DNA of 64,000 nt from Straminergon stramineum (GCA_963920665.1 OY987266.1:9367001-9431000), one strand, 5' to 3'. Counted from the first letter of the stretch, positions 12,582 to 24,898 are shown. The notes: generated by a model from the letters alone, not told the origin. Made by a program: numbers and translations.

Positions 12582-14713
12582 CTAAGATTCCACATGCTGC
12601 GTGGGTGGTGGAGTCAATGTGGTTAGTGGAGTAGGTTCGCTGTGGTTTATCTTCTCTACGTCGACTTTAAGGTGGGGTTGTATTTGTGAAGTTGGTACAG
12701 GGTTTAATAAAACATCCGGTGCGGGTGTTTTGACTCCGAACCCAGGTGATTGGGGCTTTGCTTGCTCCTTGTGATAGAACTTGTCGTCTATCACATGGAA
12801 TGCCTCCGCAGTGCGAACTTCCTGGCATAAAGAGCAAAAGCTACAGAAAAACCACTGCGTGCAATCTGTCATATTTGGCTGCCCACAGCACCATGTACTA
12901 GCAGGTAGGTGAAACCTCTTTCGCATCCGGATCCTCCAATATCCTCCATACAGCAATCCAAAGACACAGAGTATGATGCCTGCTCCTCCCAGGCTCTGTC
13001 GAATAGTACTGACATCACACAAAAATGACGTTAATATGATGAACCCGCGTATGGAGACTAAAGATAATGGATTCTTGTAAAAATGTTCTTGAACATTGCC
13101 TGGGCAATCCCAAAATCCTATATGATATTAACAGCAGGATTTACGCTACACTAAAACTACGATGATAGGGCTAACTCTTATTTCTTAGCCAGAAATGAGA
13201 CAACCACAACAGAAGAAGCACCGACTAGCATACATGTAACTACAGGTGGAATAGCTGAGGCCGCGCAAGCATAATAGGTGTAAAACAACTCATCGAAATA
13301 TTTTCGCCGCAGAATAGACGTGTGAGGGTTTCATTAAAGCAGTACAAGTACAAAGACAGTCACGAGAAAATTCAAATACCTGTTATCTATGTTGAGTGCT
13401 GCGATGTCGAAGACTAGGAAGGGGGCAAAGATCAGAAGAAGGAACGTGAAAACATGGACGTAGCGGTTGCCGAATCCAAGCCTCTCTAGATTGTATCCCA
13501 ATACGCAGGCAAAGCAAGTGGTGGTAACGGCGGTGATCTTGGGAGTTTCGCAACAACTGCAAAGACCCCCTTGCCATTGAGGATCCACAGCGAGCTTGCC
13601 CTCCCTGGAAGCAAACGTCATTCTTCTCTCAAGGAGTCGATATTTTTTAGGTAAATGAAACAGCGTAGGAGGTCCTTTCAATTCTCCCTTCTCAGCCCTG
13701 TTCCTGGCCTCTTCAGCAATTTCATCTTCATCACTTTCAGGGACGAAATCTTTCCCAAGAGGACTAAGACTGTTGTAAATCCCTGCGGCACATGCCGCAC
13801 CTAAGGCAACTATTAAACAAATTGCTACAGCATAGAACGGACGATCCGCTCTTCTGTATCCCCAATTGAGTCCTGCGAGTGCATACGTACCAATACAGTT
13901 CAGGTGCAGGAGAAGTATAACAACAAGCATGTGCGACCATTCATTCGGCTTTCGCAAGCCTTTCTTACAATAAACGGCCCGAAGCTTCAGGATATCCTCC
14001 GGATTCCAACGTAACAACCTCACCAGATGCAGGATTCGAGTAGGATGGACAAAAAGCACCATAAGGACGAAAAGAGCATTGATGATTTGGTTCGAAACTT
14101 CAAACCACACGTCTCGGTCAGCCTTTTTGGGGAGAACTGCGTTAAGCATTCCCACCATAACCATAAAGAGAATCGCTCCAGATATAACGACTGCTACCAT
14201 CCATATAAGAAGAGCAATGTTCTTAGGGTTACGCAGCCATTCCTTAGCCCAGTCTTTGAGAGTTTCCATCGTCACTTCTCCTATGTATGGTAAAGTAATA
14301 CTCCTGCTGCGCAAGTGATGTTCTTTAGGTGTAGGAGTCATCGCCGACAACTCCTCTCTCTCCTCTTGAATTCTAGTAAAGGTTTTTGATGGAGATAAAG
14401 CTGCGCCCATTGGTTTCCCAAGTCTCGGCGGTATCGCCAATCCTCCAGGTGGCACGTTTCCAATTCCGACATTGATTCCCGCCGGTAAAGTTGTATCTCT
14501 CGAAGAATGACCTCTGGAAGAATGATCTCCCGAACCGTTCTCCGCAATTAATTCTCCATTCCGACGAATTTGAATAGGGCTGCCAATAGGGCTGCCAACC
14601 GCCCCTGAAACAGAATGCTGCGGAGAGCCTACAACATTTTCATCTCTAATTACCGGAACGGATCTATCCTCGCCGTTACCATTTGCATCCTGGTCAGTCC
14701 CGGCGACAGCCAT
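12582..14713 (-). CDS. DUF2985-PLAC8 family membrane protein, two exons
   Basis: Exon 1 (14713-13380) joins exon 2 (13008-12582) across a phase-2 intron (AG|GTATTT ... GATGTCAG|T), giving about 586 residues. The N-terminal ~150 residues are a disordered Ser/Gly/Pro-rich tail. Next is the DUF2985 region: WLRNPKNIALLIWM, GMLNAVLPKKADRDVWFEVSNQI and RWNPEDILKLRAVYCKKG, with several membrane spans. The cysteine-rich PLAC8 part runs across the intron: LCSCCETPKITAV, CFACVLGYNLERLGFGNRYV, GGAGIILCVFGLLYGGYWRI and CSFCSLCQEVRTAEAF. Plant proteins of this architecture are multi-pass membrane proteins of unclear biochemical role; other PLAC8 proteins affect organ size and metal handling. The same frame is open to an ATG at 14809, but 14713 (MAVAGTDQ) looks the likelier start. 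Confidence 0.9.
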
Positions 14714-15195
14714 TGCTAAATTACTGATAAGTATCTTGCTGACCTCAACACTATCAAGAACTACAGATGACGCGAAGTTCGTGCTTCTGAAAGGATTGCT
14801 ATTGTACAACGAATGCTTGAGACCCTTCCGACCGAAAAGAGGACTTCTGAAGACAGTAGGCCCTCATCTTGACTCCAAAACACTGGAATTGCAGCAGCTT
14901 CCTCACCAGCTGCATCCTGGAGCATATTCAAATAAGTCTGTGAGCTCTAGAATCTCCGATCTTGAAACTCCACGAATGAAACAATCTCATTCACAATCGC
15001 TGTGGACAAGATCTCAGTATCCACGCTTACATGCACCATATATAGCTGTTGCAAGTTGCAGTGTTCGAAATTGATCCACCGCTATCAGCTACCCAAACCT
15101 CGGACACAGTGCAACTTACATGGTAACAACAAGGTTACCGTCTCCAGCAAACATCGATTGGTCGTTCTCGATCAGCTCCGCAACTGTGAGTAATC

Positions 15196-15593
15196 CATGC
15201 TACCGGTCTCGCTAATGGCTCCGATCCCCACACACCCGTCTCCTGCTCTAATACGACCTCAGATACTCGCAACAAGCTATACTCCCTCGATCTCATGTAC
15301 TACTCTCTCCCAAGAAAGCTCAATGAAACCTCGACAACGCCAGAGCAAGAAACGAAGGAGCAAACACCCTCGACGAACCACAACAAAACTCAATCGAAAA
15401 CCTCCGAGTCTTCAAACGACAAGTCCTCCGCAACGTGAGCCACGACATGTAGCACCTCGTCTCTACAGCTGGAGCCAACGAGCAGAAACCGGCCGAGCGT
15501 TTCGAGCGCCACAAGTTGCCCGAGGGCAGTGACACAACGAACGACTCTGGCTCACTCAGCAGACGTGAAGGCTACAGAAGCCGCGGTGACTGA
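15196..15593 (+). pseudogene. Possible broken coding remnant, family unknown
   Basis: In one plus frame the sequence reads NKLYSLDLMYYSLPRKLNET. In the neighbouring frame it continues as ARNEGANTLDEPQQNSIENL, then VFKRQVLRNVSHDM, an in-frame TAG at 15450, HLVSTAGANEQKPAERFERH and finally SLSRREGYRSRGD before TGA at 15591. The composition looks protein-like, but reading through needs one frameshift and one stop. I recognise no family. It could be chance coding potential in GC-richer DNA upstream of the PLAC8 gene. Confidence 0.25.
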
Positions 15594-16119
15594 ATCATTC
15601 CGTTCATAAAAATCTAATACAAAAAACGAAGGCCTGCACTTTACCACATCAGATGAAACTGCCACATTCCTCTAGCGTAAGTACATCCTCTGTTTTTACC
15701 AGGTCCACTCGGATTGTGAGTGTCATACTGGACTGTAATAAGTTAACAACCATAAAGTTCTAAACAAAGTAACAAACGCTTAAACAAGATTGTTGCTCAC
15801 CGATTACTGCCAATACACCGGTAATCGCGCAACCGACACACTTGAAAAGCGAGTCTCCAACGCACGCAGTGTCCGACGAGAGAGAGCTTTGGCTTTATTA
15901 CCTGTTTGAAACCGTCAAGACAACGAAGCTACAGTGAAAAAAGCTCCGTCACACCCGCCAGTCTAGCGCGAGACGTTAATTACTCCCCCTCGAGCAAAAG
16001 GGGGGCGTGCGTGGCAGTCGCAGTTGGGCCCTTCCCAGCGGCTGCCTGGCCCGACTCCACCGGCCCACGAGAACCGGAGTGGGATCCCGTCCCACTCCAG
16101 ATCGCCCTCCCACTTCAGC

Positions 16120-16128
16120 AAACCCTAA
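16120..16128 (+). promoter_or_regulatory. Telo-box-like AAACCCTAA motif
   Basis: AAACCCTAA occurs in a GC-rich patch about 1.4 kb upstream of the PLAC8 start codon. Such motifs are common near plant transcription starts. No gene on the plus strand follows it, so its function here is only an inference. Confidence 0.35.
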
Positions 16129-17358
16129 GCTCCAGATCGCCGTTCCAGATCAACCGTCTCTAGGCCGCTCCGGATGACCATCTACTGATCGCATTTTGGA
16201 CTGCTCTTCCCTGAGAATCCTCTATTCTTCCTCATTGTTGTGGTTGAAGAATCCTCTATGGGGATTTGAGAGACAAAATGGCCATATGCTGGAGCCCTGG
16301 TCGGACCTTCGACTTACGAAAGATTATTGCTGATCTGTCTCGTAATCTTGGACTTGTAACGATTTGCTGGAATTGATATTATTCCTTCCCAATCTTGATG
16401 TGAATCGGAGAATTAATGAACGGTAGTCGCGCAATCCAACTTCGGGCAGGACGCAGTAATGTGACAACTTATATAATCACATATGGATTGCCAATTGGAC
16501 CACTAAGATGAGACACGATTTTGAAAGAGGGGACACGTCGAACCGTTCAAAATGGCCATTGCAATTTGATATCTGTGGTTCGGCATTTCCAAAAAAACTG
16601 TCACAGATATCCAGCCTGATCGATGTGGACTTCGCTAGCTTTTTAAGGTCTAAGTAGCAATCATAAATCGGTTGCTTGTACAAAGGAAGCGTCACATCCT
16701 AACCAGCCAGTGTGGAACCCGGTATGGACTTAAACTGAGGAGCCGGTAAAGTAGTTGATTGAAGGAGATGACTGTTCGATGCTTGATCGAAAGGCACTAT
16801 TCACAGGAAAGTAACTTATTTTTTAGTTCTAAGATTGAGATGACGGTACAACTTATATGGTGGAGCCGGAAATTTGGAAGTCTCACTGTCACACAGAGAT
16901 TTTTAACGTCTCGCCAGTCTAGCAATGAAAATTATTATTCCTACTGAGTAGAGCAGTGGAGTGGCAACAAAAGCAGGGATGGCAAACATGTGGAATGTGC
17001 GTGCCACCTGCGGATCCAGCGATGTCGGCAAGCTGATGGTGGAGCCCGGCGAGGCTTGATAGTTCGTAACGTAAAAGCTTGCATTTCTACAGTACAGGCG
17101 TTCATGGCCCGCCATAGCCACAATCAAGCGTGATGCTTCGCGAATAAAATTGTTGTACTGTCAGTAGATTCTTTTTGTTCCAAAAGAAATGTTAAAAAAC
17201 AGCTTCAAACAATTTGAAACGGATGGACTAGGTTCAAATTGGGAGGCGGAGAGGTCAGCATGCCCTGGTGATGACGATGACCTTCGTCTCTCCGCTCGCT
17301 TTGTGAGGACGACTGACGCTCCCGGCATTGGTCGGTCCTCTCACCTCGAATTCATCAC

Positions 17359-17510
17359 TTTCGTGGTCTTAGGGACACTTCACGGTCTCAGGATCGCTTC
17401 CGTGGTTGTAGGCTCTCTTCCGTGATCTCAGGATGATTTCACGGTCGTAGGCACTCTTTTTGTGGTTTCAGGGTCACTTTTATGGCTGTAGGCTCTCTTT
17501 TCAGGATCAT
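17359..17510. repeat. ~20-bp degenerate tandem repeat, about 8 units
   Basis: Successive units follow the pattern TTcCGTGGTcgTAGGcTCtC: TTCCGTGGTTGTAGGCTCTC, TTCCGTGATCTCAGGATGAT, TTCACGGTCGTAGGCACTCT, TTTTGTGGTTTCAGGGTCAC, TTTTATGGCTGTAGGCTCTC. TAGG and CAGG versions tend to alternate. The period of 20 is not a multiple of three, so coding is unlikely. Confidence 0.8.
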
Positions 17511-19391
17511 GTGGGAAATGCGTTCAGCACGGAACCATTATTGGTTCAATGGCGTGGCTGAAGAGTCTGTTCATCTTGTATCCCACGTAAAATTCCAAAG
17601 AATTGATACAAGTGACTTCAAGACCAAGGTAAATGAGACCTTTGCGGACTCAAATGGGAACAAGCATATTGTGGACAAAATTGTTATGGTGGTGTACATT
17701 CAAGTTTTGAAATGTACACCTCTAATATGATTTTGCTCACTTACCTTACGTACTTTTGTGCAAACACGAATGGTGTTTGCCATAGAATGAAGCACCTAAT
17801 TATTAGTAATCTAACAAGGAGTTTTGAGAGTACTTGAATGAATGAATAGTTCTACTCTTTACTTTGAAAGTTGAATGTGACTATTCACTAAGGTATGTGC
17901 ACCTATAATTGATTCACCAATTACAATTCATCATAGATACAAATATCAAACATAAATTAATTTCATTGAATCTTGTTGGCAACTAAAAGAAGATTTCAAC
18001 ACACTTTAACATATATTGTTAGGAGATTGTATGAACAAGTTACAAATTTTCAGAATAAAAGATCTTTTCATATACCAAAAATCAACAATATACCCATACA
18101 ATACACACTTTCATATTTTGATTGTGCACATCTTGTATAATCAATATTTAGATTTTGTGATAACTTTTGGTCCAAATATAAGTGTCACATTTTGGGCAAT
18201 GGTATCGCATTGTAGGGCATTCTCACATATAAATGCAAGATAATGCTAATTTTGATAAGCTATTCATCCCTTTTAATCAAAAATGCTAATTTTTTAGCTC
18301 GTAAGAAAGGCAAAAATTCATTATTTTATAATTCAACTTGGGAAAACTTCATAAGTTCATTATTCATAGTGAGATGATCAAAGTTGGGAATTTTGAATTT
18401 ATATTTGGAACAAAAGATCCAAAAGTGTTGAGTACACTCCAAGAAATACAATACTAGTCTCTCCAAAATAAAGAGAGTATATTTAGATTTATCCACCACA
18501 ATGGAAAAAATTGGAATTTTTGCCCACGAGAATTTAGAGTTAGTGTGATCAATGCATGGAGGCCATTAATAGTGACTTGTCATCATATTTGAGCACATTA
18601 ATTTAACTAGGCAATGCAAATCTTGAACTTAGAAGTTGCAGTATTTATATTTTCAAACATTGATTTCTCTTGCCACTCAAAAAATATTTGATCAAAAGAA
18701 GATACATTGCTTTGTCCTATTCATGAAGCAAGAAATTAGCATCACCTAAAAAATTAGTGTTCAACCACAAAATTTTATGTATTTTTTTATTTGGTACAAT
18801 GAAGTAATATATTTCAATTTGCACTAATTCAAAATAGTGTGATTTTGATAAATTAGTGTCATGCTCATTATTAGGAAATTTTAGTGCAACAAAATACAAA
18901 CGATAATAGTAATATTCTTTCCCTACAAAAATTTCATAAATTGTTTGACTTTGGTAAGTGTCACACTCATTTTTAGAATATATGAATACAATAGGCCTTC
19001 TTATACTCATTTGATTGTACAATTGTACAACCACTCAATCATGTAGAATATCATCTTGGCTTCCCCCAAAGCCTAATGTTAATTTTTTTAAATTTGGCTT
19101 TTTTGGAGCACCCAATTTGAAACCTATATCTACATTGACCTAGGAATACAATAGAATACTTAATTATTTTTTCAATTTTTGCTTTTGCTCTCAACATTAG
19201 CCAACAAAAATGATCATTTTTGAATGTGAGCTCAACTAATGAAATGAAGCTTACCAAATTTAGTTCTCTACAGAATTTGAATGTTTAAAGGGTTCCCAAA
19301 ATCAAACAATTATTTTGTTTCAATTTCAATAAAATAAAATTGTATTAAATGTAGTATAGAAAATATGAACTTGATGATGGGGAAAGTTTAA
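17511..19391. other. AT-rich intergenic DNA
   Basis: About 1.9 kb of very AT-rich sequence upstream of the first TTAA element. Short frames only, with stops in all frames and no domain I recognise. Confidence 0.6.
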
Positions 19392-20316
19392 CCCCTAAAG
19401 GACCAGCCTTGTGTTTTTGGCAACATAACTTTTTTGGGCAGGTACATGTGAGCGGAGATTTGACTCATTTAGGCTGAATTTTTTTGACAAGGTGTGGACG
19501 AGGAATATCTTTGATGCATGCTAAATTTCATTTCATTTGAGTATACAAGTAAAAAGTTATGATGCAAAATGTTGTTTATTTCTCAACTCGGGCAGCTCGG
19601 GCAGATCTGAAAAAATCACTTTTTTCAAAAATGAAAATTTGAAATTGGTTTTCTATATTTATGTATACGGGGAAAGCTTTGAATCAGTCCATTTTGATCA
19701 ATGTGATGAAAGTTATGAGGAATTTCAGTTTGCGGGCAGTTAAGGAATTTGTACTCTAAAATAAACTTTGAAGTCCTTTATTTAACTCAATTTTTTATAT
19801 TTTTTGAAAAAAATAAAATCATAGGATGTAGATTGTTTATTACAATATTACAACCATTGGGATTGGCATTTTTCAATTCCATAATTAAATTTTTGACAAT
19901 TTAGTATTTTGAATTATTCTCTACTTCTTTCTACATTCTATTTTTTTCCTATATGTTGTACAATTCCAAATGATTCGAAAATTTTCAAGAACATAGCCAA
20001 CTTGCCTTTAAAAAATAATCCAAAGATGCACCACCAATTTGGACATTTTTTCATACAAATGTGACCTTCTGAAGTGCTGCTGCCCGGTTTTTTGCAGGGC
20101 AAAAAAACTGATTTTTGTCACTTCAAATGTTGATATCTTCCAATCCACACGGTGGAAATTTTTGAAATTTTTTCCACATCCTTTCAAAACAACTTACTAC
20201 AAGATCCTACGGTTACATGTGTTCAAAAATGTTTTTTTTCTTAAATTTGATACTTGTGCTAAAAATGGCAGTTTTGGAACGTTTTTGGTGAAAACATAGT
20301 CAAGGAACTTTAGGGG
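19392..20316 (+). mobile_element. Non-autonomous TTAA-flanked (piggyBac-like) element, copy A
   Basis: The element starts CCCCTAAAGGACCA and ends AACTTTAGGGG, so the ends are inverted copies of CCCCTAAAG. It is flanked on both sides by TTAA (19388-19391 and 20317-20320). A TTAA target duplication and ends starting with CCC are hallmarks of piggyBac-type transposons. At 925 bp and with no long frame it cannot encode a transposase. Copy B is nearly the same length and clearly homologous. Family assignment is inferred from the ends alone. Confidence 0.75.
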
Positions 20317-20989
20317 TTAAAAGAATTTAAAATGGGAAACTAGATTTGTATAAAAATGAGAGTTTTGCAAGTTCATTGACAACACTAATTAGTGAATATT
20401 AAAAGAGACCCTATATGTCTCCATTCTCCAAGGCTCACAAATGAGCACCCCTAGATAGATGGAAGAAGGTAGAATCACACAAAATTGATACTTTCTAAGA
20501 TATTTTCACCCAAGGGGAGTATCAAAATCCCTAAATGCTCAATTAACCCTCTTATAATTGTTGTTTAACATTGGATAACATTTTCAAGTAGAAATAAATT
20601 ATTTTTGGAAAATTAGATGATTTTTGCATTTGAGAGTGGGTTGTCTTTTTATTTTTAGATTTGAAACTAAAATCACTTTGATTTATACAAGAGCTTGTCA
20701 TTTAGCCCAATGGTAGACAAATTCTGCTTTTCTAGCTTATTTCTAGATTTAGTTTAATGGTATCCAAATGGGCAATGCATAGTGACTTGCACCACAAACT
20801 TTTAGAGAGAGCAAACACTAAACTATACAAACAATATCCAACAAGGTTGGTAAGAAATATTTCTAGAAAAAATGTTGGAATTTTGAGGAAATTATTTTTT
20901 CAAAAATAATCATTCTCATGAGATAAAAAATTACAGATATTGAGAAAATATTCCTACTTTTAGCATCTATCATATTTGATTTTCCAACT
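20317..20989. other. Spacer between the two TTAA elements
   Basis: About 670 bp of AT-rich DNA without a recognisable gene or repeat. Confidence 0.5.
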
Positions 20990-20993
20990 TTAA

Positions 20994-21919
20994 CCCCTAA
21001 AGGACCAAGGTGTATTTTTTGGTAACATAGAAATTTTAGGCAAGTATGTGTGACTAGAGATTTTCATTTTTTTGGCTGAAAATTTAATAGAAGGTGTGGA
21101 TGAGGAATAACTTTCATGTGCACTGAATGTTAAGACATTTGGAAATATGAGTCAAAAGTTATGGCCGAATATGTAGTTTGTTTCTCAACTTGGGCAGTCC
21201 AGGCAGATCTAAAAAAACCACTTTTTTCAAAAATAAAAATTTGAAATTGGTTTTTGAGATTCATATACACATAGAAAGCTTTCAATCATTCCATTTTGAT
21301 CAATGAGTCAAAAGTTAGGAGATGTTTTAGTCTTCAAGCAAGTATGGATTCTCTACTCTAAAATAAACTTTGAAGTCATTTCTTTAACTCAATTTTCAAT
21401 TTTTTTGGAAAAAAATTAAATAAACTGAGGTGTAGATTGTTTATTAAAAAATTACAACCATTGGGATTGGCATTTTTCAATTCTATTAATAAATTGTTAA
21501 CAATTTAGTATTTAAAATCTTTCTCTATATCTTTCTATTTACTATTTTTTTTATATGTTGTACAATTCCAAATGATTTGAAAATTTTCAAGCATGCAACG
21601 AACTTGACTTGAAGATTGAATCTAAAGAAGCACCACCATTTTGGACATTTTTTCATACAAATGTGACCTTGTGAAGTGAAGCTGCCCGATTTTCACAAGG
21701 CCCCAAAATGGATTTTTGTCACTTCAAATGCTAATATCTTGCAATCTACATGGTGGAAATTTCTGAATTTTTTCCACGTCTTCTCAATCTACCTTACTAC
21801 AATATCCTATAGTTGCATGTGTCCAAAAATGATATTTTTCAAAAATTTGGTACTTATATTAGAAATGACAGTTCTTGAAAGTTTTTTTTTGTGATAACAT
21901 AGTCAAGGAACTTTAGGGG
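20994..21919 (+). mobile_element. Non-autonomous TTAA-flanked (piggyBac-like) element, copy B
   Basis: Starts CCCCTAAAGGACCAAG, ends AACTTTAGGGG and is flanked by TTAA at 20990-20993 and 21920-21923. Length is 926 bp against 925 bp for copy A, in the same orientation. Shared internal blocks include GGGCAG..CAGGCAGATCTAAAAAA, ACAACCATTGGGATTGGCAT and GGACATTTTTTCATACAAAT. The copies differ by many substitutions, so the insertions are not recent. Confidence 0.75.
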
Positions 21920-21923
21920 TTAA

Positions 21924-23181
21924 TTAAATATTCAACATAAAATGTTGATCCTAATAACGATGTCCGGGTATGATATGTCCAAAACCCCATACAAATATTG
22001 CCCCATAGCAAGCATGGAAATTTTATACTTATCAGTGATCATGTAAGCATACATTACCAAATTGTACAATTGCCAATAAGGAAAAACATTTATTACCTTG
22101 AGGTTCCAATTATTAGGAAACATTTATTATGCCAAGGTAACAATACATTACTATACATCACCCAAAGATCTATCCTCTAGGACATTTTGGATAATTTGGG
22201 TTAAATGGGTGATTTCAAGAGGGGGCTATAGGATGGTCAAAGATATTTTCTTTTCCCGAAATATTTTTGGGAAGTTGATAGAGTATTTTGTTAGTGGTGT
22301 ATCTTGGCCTCTTCTTGTTCTATACTCTTGATATGAAAATTAGCTATAAAGTGATAATTTGTGGATTTTGTGCTTGACTAATGAAATGAAGTTTATCAAG
22401 TGCAATTTCTACTCCAATCAAAAAAAAATTTAAATTCTTTAAATTCAATATTTTATTGCAATTTGAACTTTGGATCTATAACCATGGTTTATGAATTGTA
22501 TAATTTTATAATGACAAAATAATTTTGATTAGTACCATGTAATACACTATAATATATACCTATAGTGTAAATTTCAAATTGTTTGAGCATATTTTGTATT
22601 GATCTACATTTTCCTCACTTCTTCCTCAAAGAATCAATACTAATTTCAAATTTTTGCAAAAAAAATTTGGAAATTTTAAGCCTCTTAGAAGACATACAAT
22701 TTCATCTCTGAAAAATAAACAAAATATAGATTTCATTCACATTTAGTTGCAAAATGGCAACAAACCAGAGTGAAGGATTGGGAGGCCTGAATCCTTGCTC
22801 ATAAGGCCGTCCTTTCAAGGTTAACATGTAATTCAGATGCTTGCTACTGAAATCCCCAGGAAAGCATGCAAATCACGGTGATTGCTACCATGCTAATGTG
22901 TCTCAACAGCAGTGAATCTCAACAACAATCAACATGGCATAATATTCTTCAGACTTTGACAAATGGACCTTAAGAAAACTGGATTTCAACAATGGTTTCG
23001 ATTCATTGGAAAATGTGACAATTGCGTCTAGAAGAGGCATGTCAAAGCTCACAATCCTACAATGGACTGCTCCAATACACTCAAGCTCAAAGCAGAATAA
23101 CCCATATATAGAATGAATGGTAACTGTCAATCATGCAAAATGAAACTAAGGCATGAATTTCTACATTCAAATGAATCTTGA
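21924..23181. other. AT-rich spacer, then gene-like flank
   Basis: The left part is AT-rich with no gene. From about 22740 GC content rises and the sequence resembles the 3' flank of the small minus-strand candidate gene that follows. Confidence 0.45.
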
Positions 23182-23496
23182 TCAACATGTTTGGTTTCGA
23201 AACGATTTTGACTGTCGATAGTTTGCATATGCTACTGGACCTGCAGGACCGTGCGTGGAATAATCTTGGTACCTTCGCATGTTGTCAAGAAACACATTGA
23301 ACTGGGAGTTTTGTGTTGGCGGTTGGACTTTGGGCTTGAAAACTGGATGGCATCCTGTATGGATTGGTTGGGGTCGCCGAGTTTCAACTCGGACTCTTGG
23401 CTGAGATTTGTCCCACGCTGTTACTCCAGGCTTAGTACATGCTGCTTGGTTTGGTTGAGCGTATCCCCTCCATGGTGTTGGTCGTTGCCTGTTCAT
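23182..23496 (-). CDS. Hypothetical small basic, proline-rich protein
   Basis: A 104-residue frame starts MNRQRPTPWRGYAQPNQAAC and ends near PVAYANYRQSKSFRNQTC. It is rich in Pro, Gln and Arg and contains four to five Cys. The middle segment is NSQFNVFLDNMRRYQDYSTH. There is no signal peptide or membrane span. An in-frame TGA lies nine codons upstream of the ATG, so either this ATG is the start or an acceptor lies between. It sits in a GC-richer island (about 22.7-24.3 kb) inside AT-rich DNA, with a telo-box-like motif 550 bp upstream, which supports a real minus-strand gene with a leader intron. I recognise no family, and it could be a chance frame in a transcribed region. Confidence 0.4.
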   Translation of the reverse strand: MNRQRPTPWRGYAQPNQAACTKPGVTAWDKSQPRVRVETRRPQPIHTGCHPVFKPKVQPPTQNSQFNVFLDNMRRYQDYSTHGPAGPVAYANYRQSKSFRNQTC

Positions 23497-24898
23497 AGTG
23501 CAAGGGATCCATTGACGTCAAGCTGCACCAGAGGACCACTTCTTAGTATCACTCTGACAAGCAAACCCTCAAGATTATAGCACTGTTTTTTCATAAAATT
23601 TGGCAAAGTTCTGTAAAATTGTGCAAAAACTAAATGGTCTAGACTTTTCCTGGATATCCAACTGAAAAACGCTTGCGCATTTCGTCATGGCAATCGAAAA
23701 CTGACAATTCACTGAAATCTGTGTTGAATGTGAGCCGTATCTGGGTTTACTTTAACCAATTGTATTTATATTTTCCTCAGTTTTCCCAGATCAAAAGAAA
23801 AGTCCAACTTAAAACACACGCAATCTTCAATAACAGTCCTGAGAATTAATGCTGTGCTTGCACCCTTTCCACTCCAGTATTGATAATCGCAAGAATAGTG
23901 TCAAAATTAGGGTATCCTTGTAGACATCATTGATATTCGGTCTTTTCCTAACAAAGAAATTCAACTGCGATTGTCCCAATCTATACGAACTTAGTCACTG
24001 AGCTCTCAGCGTGCAACAAGGCATCAACACATAACCCAGAGACGGAAACCCTAATTGTGAGTCTTTCATACCTGATTACCAGCTCCAACTTGCTGATTAA
24101 TTAGGTTTTGTCACAACAGGAGTCAGGGCCTCCACACCGAATTGAAGAGATCGCAGACGCACTCCAAAATGGGCACCGCGTCAAGATCACAATCGTGGAA
24201 ACAATGGCAACAGGGATCTCCCCAATCAGATGAGAAATTCTAACTATTGACATGATTTGAAGTAAGACACAATGATCATGAAATTGGCAATTTTTTTCCA
24301 ACTGGAAAATGAGATGCACGAGAGGTTCTTTCTTTGAAAATCAGAACAGGTCTACGGAAGATTATAAAAAAATTTATTGACAGCAGCACGCCATTGTAAC
24401 TGCAAATTGCCAATACGGTATAGAGGAAACCATTCCTTTCTGCAGGGCATGATCAAAATGACTTTACACTTGCAACGCCTGGGAAATTTGCCTACATCGT
24501 CAATGTTGTTGTATTGAGATGATTTAGAGCACTGTTGTGATTTCCAACTGCAAAAAATTCCAAAAGCAAGGACTCGCAGTTTTTCTGTAGAAGTACGTAA
24601 GTGCCTGCGAGTTCCCTAGTTGCGCGGGAATTGCGCCACTGCTGCAGTCTGACGTGGCCGAGACCGTGCCATGTCAAATAGAAATAGAATTTTTTTTTCA
24701 ACTTCGTTTTGCATTTCAGAATTAATATATTTTATTTTTGGATATTTATATATTCTAGCCAACAGCCAGTCGTTCCCAGACAACACAGGGAAAAAGCAAG
24801 GAAACAACCCTAAAACAGGCATGTAGAGCCCTCAAATCTTCTCTAATGAATTCCAGAGTGGTCCATGCAATACATGAAATCCTCCATTCGATCTCAAC
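23497..24898. other. Putative leader and promoter of the small minus-strand gene
   Basis: A moderately GC-rich stretch containing AAACCCTAA at 24046-24054. I see no convincing coding exon. The segment after about 24350 grades into AT-rich DNA up to the 2.3-kb inverted-repeat element. Confidence 0.4.
24046..24054 (+). promoter_or_regulatory. Telo-box-like AAACCCTAA motif
   Basis: It reads TTAGGGTTT on the minus strand, the orientation of the candidate small gene, and lies about 550 bp upstream of that gene's start codon. The role is inferred from the frequency of this motif in plant leaders. Confidence 0.35.

Larger units (their letters stand above)
14810..17350. other. GC-richer upstream region of the PLAC8 gene
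   Basis: Base composition is higher in GC than in the flanking repeat DNA, as expected for promoter and leader sequence. A telo-box-like motif sits at 16120. Open frames on both strands are short and mutually overlapping. One stretch (15196-15593) shows a coding-like trace with breaks and is listed separately. Nothing else is recognisable. Confidence 0.5.

Noticed and set aside
14736..15074. 112-residue plus-strand frame opposite the start of the PLAC8 gene
   Set aside because: It overlaps the PLAC8 5' end on the other strand and has no recognisable domain; better explained as a shadow in GC-richer leader DNA.
15197..15532. 111-residue Arg/Pro-rich frame
   Set aside because: The neighbouring frame gives a more natural composition over the same bases, so this frame looks like its shifted shadow.
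16903..17127. 74-residue minus-strand hydrophobic frame
   Set aside because: Short, overlaps another frame in the same strand, no splice partners or family resemblance.
17482..17730. 82-residue frame after the 20-bp tandem repeat
   Set aside because: Starts inside the minisatellite and runs into AT-rich DNA without recognisable features.
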